Shown one piece after another: positions 62,696 to 64,000 of a DNA stretch of 64,000 bases. The first letter of the stretch is position 1. The number at the start of each line of letters is the position of its first letter. The position numbers and the translations under genes are program-made. Below the pieces are notes generated by a model. The model searched no databases. It saw only the letters and a list, made by a program, of their open reading frames with translations, and was not told the origin of the DNA. The DNA is from Accumulibacter phosphatis (lineage in GTDB: Bacteria; Pseudomonadota; Gammaproteobacteria; Burkholderiales; Rhodocyclaceae), in NCBI RefSeq assembly GCF_000024165.1, contig NC_013194.1, forward strand, positions 992,001 to 1,056,000, written 5' to 3'.

Positions 62696-64000
62696 GGCGC
62701 CAACTCCTCTTCCACCGGCAGACGGATGGCGACGCGCGTCCAGCAATCGGGTTCGCAGCTCACCGCGATGCCGTAGGCCGCGCCGTAGCGAATCTTGATT
62801 CGCCGATCGACCAGGTTCATCCCCAGGCCGTCGCCTCCCGGAGTCGGTTGATAGAGGCCGGCGCTGTCCTCGACGACGATGGTCAGCACGCCCGCCTGGC
62901 GTTGGGCGCTGATGCGGATCGTTCCTGCATCGAGCATCTGCGAAATGCCGTATTTGATCGCGTTCTCGACGATCGGTTGCAGCGAGAAGGCCGGCAGACG
63001 CAGCGGCAGCAGGTCGTTGGGAACGGCGAACTGGACGTCGAGGCGATCGGCGAAGCGCGCCAGTTCGATGTGCAGGTAGGCATCGACGTGTTCGATTTCA
63101 TCGCCGAGCGTGGCCTCGTTGCCGATCCGCTTGAGGCTCTTGCGGAAGAAGGTCGACAGGTACTGCACGAGTTGCCGCGCGGCTTCCGGGTCGCGGCGGA
63201 TGACCGCTGCCAGCGTATTCAGCGCATTGAACAGGAAGTGCGGGTTGATCTGCGCCTGCAGGAGCTTGATTTCCGATTGCGCGAGCAGCCGCTTCTGCTC
63301 CTCGATCCGCCCGGCCAGGACCTGATTCGAGAGCAGGCGGGCGATCCCTTCGCCGAGGGTTCGATTGAGCGAGGAGAACAACTTCCGTTTGGGTTCGTAG
63401 AGCTTGATCGTCCCGAAGACGCGGTTTTCTTCGCCGCGTAGCGGGATGACCAGGCACGAGCCGAGCTTGCAGTCTTTGGTGACCGAACAGCAATAGGGGA
63501 CGGTGGCGCCGTCGGCATAGACGACTTCATTGTGGTCAATGGCGTGCCGGGTGTGTGCCGAGGCAATCGGCGTACCCGGCAGGTGGTGCTCGGCGCCGAC
63601 ACCGACGAAGCCGAGGAGCTTTTCGCAATCGGTGATCGCCACCGCGCCGACCCCCGTTTCTTCCTGAATGACTTTGGCCATGCGGCTGCAGTTGCGCTCG
63701 TCGAAACCCTGCATCAGCACGCCGACCGAGCGCTCGGCGATGCGCAGCGCCTTCGCCGAGAAGGCGATCGAATATTTCTCGAGCGTCTCGCGGCGGTCGA
63801 GGATCAGACGCATGAAGAGGGCCGCGCCGACGGCGTTGGTCAGCATCATCGGCAGCGCGATATGCGCAACCAGCCGGGCCGCCTGATCGAAGGGCCTGGC
63901 CATCAGCAGGATGATCAGCATCTGCATCAATTCGGCGCAGAGCGTCGTCCCGAGCGCGATCATCGGACTGAGCAGGCGGTCGGCGCGATGGCGGTGCAAC
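62689..64000 (-). CDS. btsS: LytS/BtsS-type sensor histidine kinase (cut by window end)
   Basis: About 437 residues are visible; the start lies beyond the window. Membrane segments of the 5TM-5TMR LytS type (ALGTTLCAELMQMLIILLMA, HIALPMMLTNAVGAALFMRL) are followed by a GAF-like domain with a Cys-rich stretch (PYCCSVTKDCKLGSC). The kinase core has His in QINPHFLFNALNTLAAV and HATPase motif ENAIKYG. BtsS senses extracellular pyruvate in E. coli. It overlaps btsR by 7 bp. Confidence 0.88.
   Translation of the reverse strand, partial: LHRHRADRLLSPMIALGTTLCAELMQMLIILLMARPFDQAARLVAHIALPMMLTNAVGAALFMRLILDRRETLEKYSIAFSAKALRIAERSVGVLMQGFDERNCSRMAKVIQEETGVGAVAITDCEKLLGFVGVGAEHHLPGTPIASAHTRHAIDHNEVVYADGATVPYCCSVTKDCKLGSCLVIPLRGEENRVFGTIKLYEPKRKLFSSLNRTLGEGIARLLSNQVLAGRIEEQKRLLAQSEIKLLQAQINPHFLFNALNTLAAVIRRDPEAARQLVQYLSTFFRKSLKRIGNEATLGDEIEHVDAYLHIELARFADRLDVQFAVPNDLLPLRLPAFSLQPIVENAIKYGISQMLDAGTIRISAQRQAGVLTIVVEDSAGLYQPTPGGDGLGMNLVDRRIKIRYGAAYGIAVSCEPDCWTRVAIRLPVEEELAPC

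Overview
The window looks like a chromosome segment of a high-GC betaproteobacterium, most likely a Rhodocyclales member close to Candidatus Accumulibacter. This is an inference from five PEP-CTERM proteins beside an EpsL/EpsB-type exopolysaccharide pair, strong GC3 bias, and the housekeeping genes present. No rRNA or other phylogenetic marker is available to confirm it.

Positions 1-11.5 kb form a cell-surface and exopolysaccharide region. It holds five PEP-CTERM proteins (one cut by the window edge, one split by an insertion sequence), the outer-membrane protein EpsL divergent from an EpsB-like sugar transferase, a VanZ-like protein and a lytic transglycosylase. Three spaced copies of a motif around GTAAAGAATTCCGAC lie upstream of one PEP-CTERM gene. 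An IS21-family element (7423-9531) with a perfect 5-bp target duplication interrupts another PEP-CTERM gene. Removing the element restores a 450-codon frame. An IS3-family remnant follows.

Positions 12-20.7 kb hold one very large secreted serralysin-like/RTX protein gene preceded by a c-di-GMP-I (GEMM) riboswitch. Two events broke it. A 162-bp MITE with an 8-bp duplication sits in the codons just before the protease domain, and a 3262-bp Mu/Tn7-like transposon with TGTTAC ends and a 5-bp duplication sits in the C-terminal secretion region. The transposon carries a DUF6431-type zinc protein, a DDE transposase, an ExeA/TniB-like ATPase and a small protein. Removing both insertions gives an uninterrupted frame of 1676 residues. 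Together with the exopolysaccharide genes this suggests a biofilm-matrix locus under c-di-GMP control that is decaying through recent transposition.

Positions 20.8-32.2 kb hold a TMEM165/GDT1-type transporter, a membrane-anchored spermidine-synthase-like protein, and a type I restriction-modification operon (hsdM-hsdS-fic-hsdR) with a Fic AMP-transferase gene embedded between hsdS and hsdR. A TacA/TacT toxin-antitoxin pair with a clear promoter-operator follows, then tRNA-Ser(TGA).

Positions 32.5-50 kb are mostly core genes: a Bax-inhibitor-1 protein, an ArnD-like deacetylase, alaC, alaA, homoserine dehydrogenase, a large WD40-caspase protein, a CoA transferase, an AEC transporter, a PP2C phosphatase, several oxidoreductases, a transglutaminase-like protein and a haem-binding DUF3365 protein.

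Positions 49.8-64 kb hold a btsT(cstA)-yjiX-yjiA pyruvate/carbon-starvation operon and, 8.7 kb away on the same strand, the BtsS/BtsR-like two-component system that controls such genes in E. coli. Between them lie a complete QatABCD anti-phage operon, the C-terminal stub of a DNA methyltransferase-like gene and an IS66 element. A defence island has probably been inserted between the regulator and its target operon.
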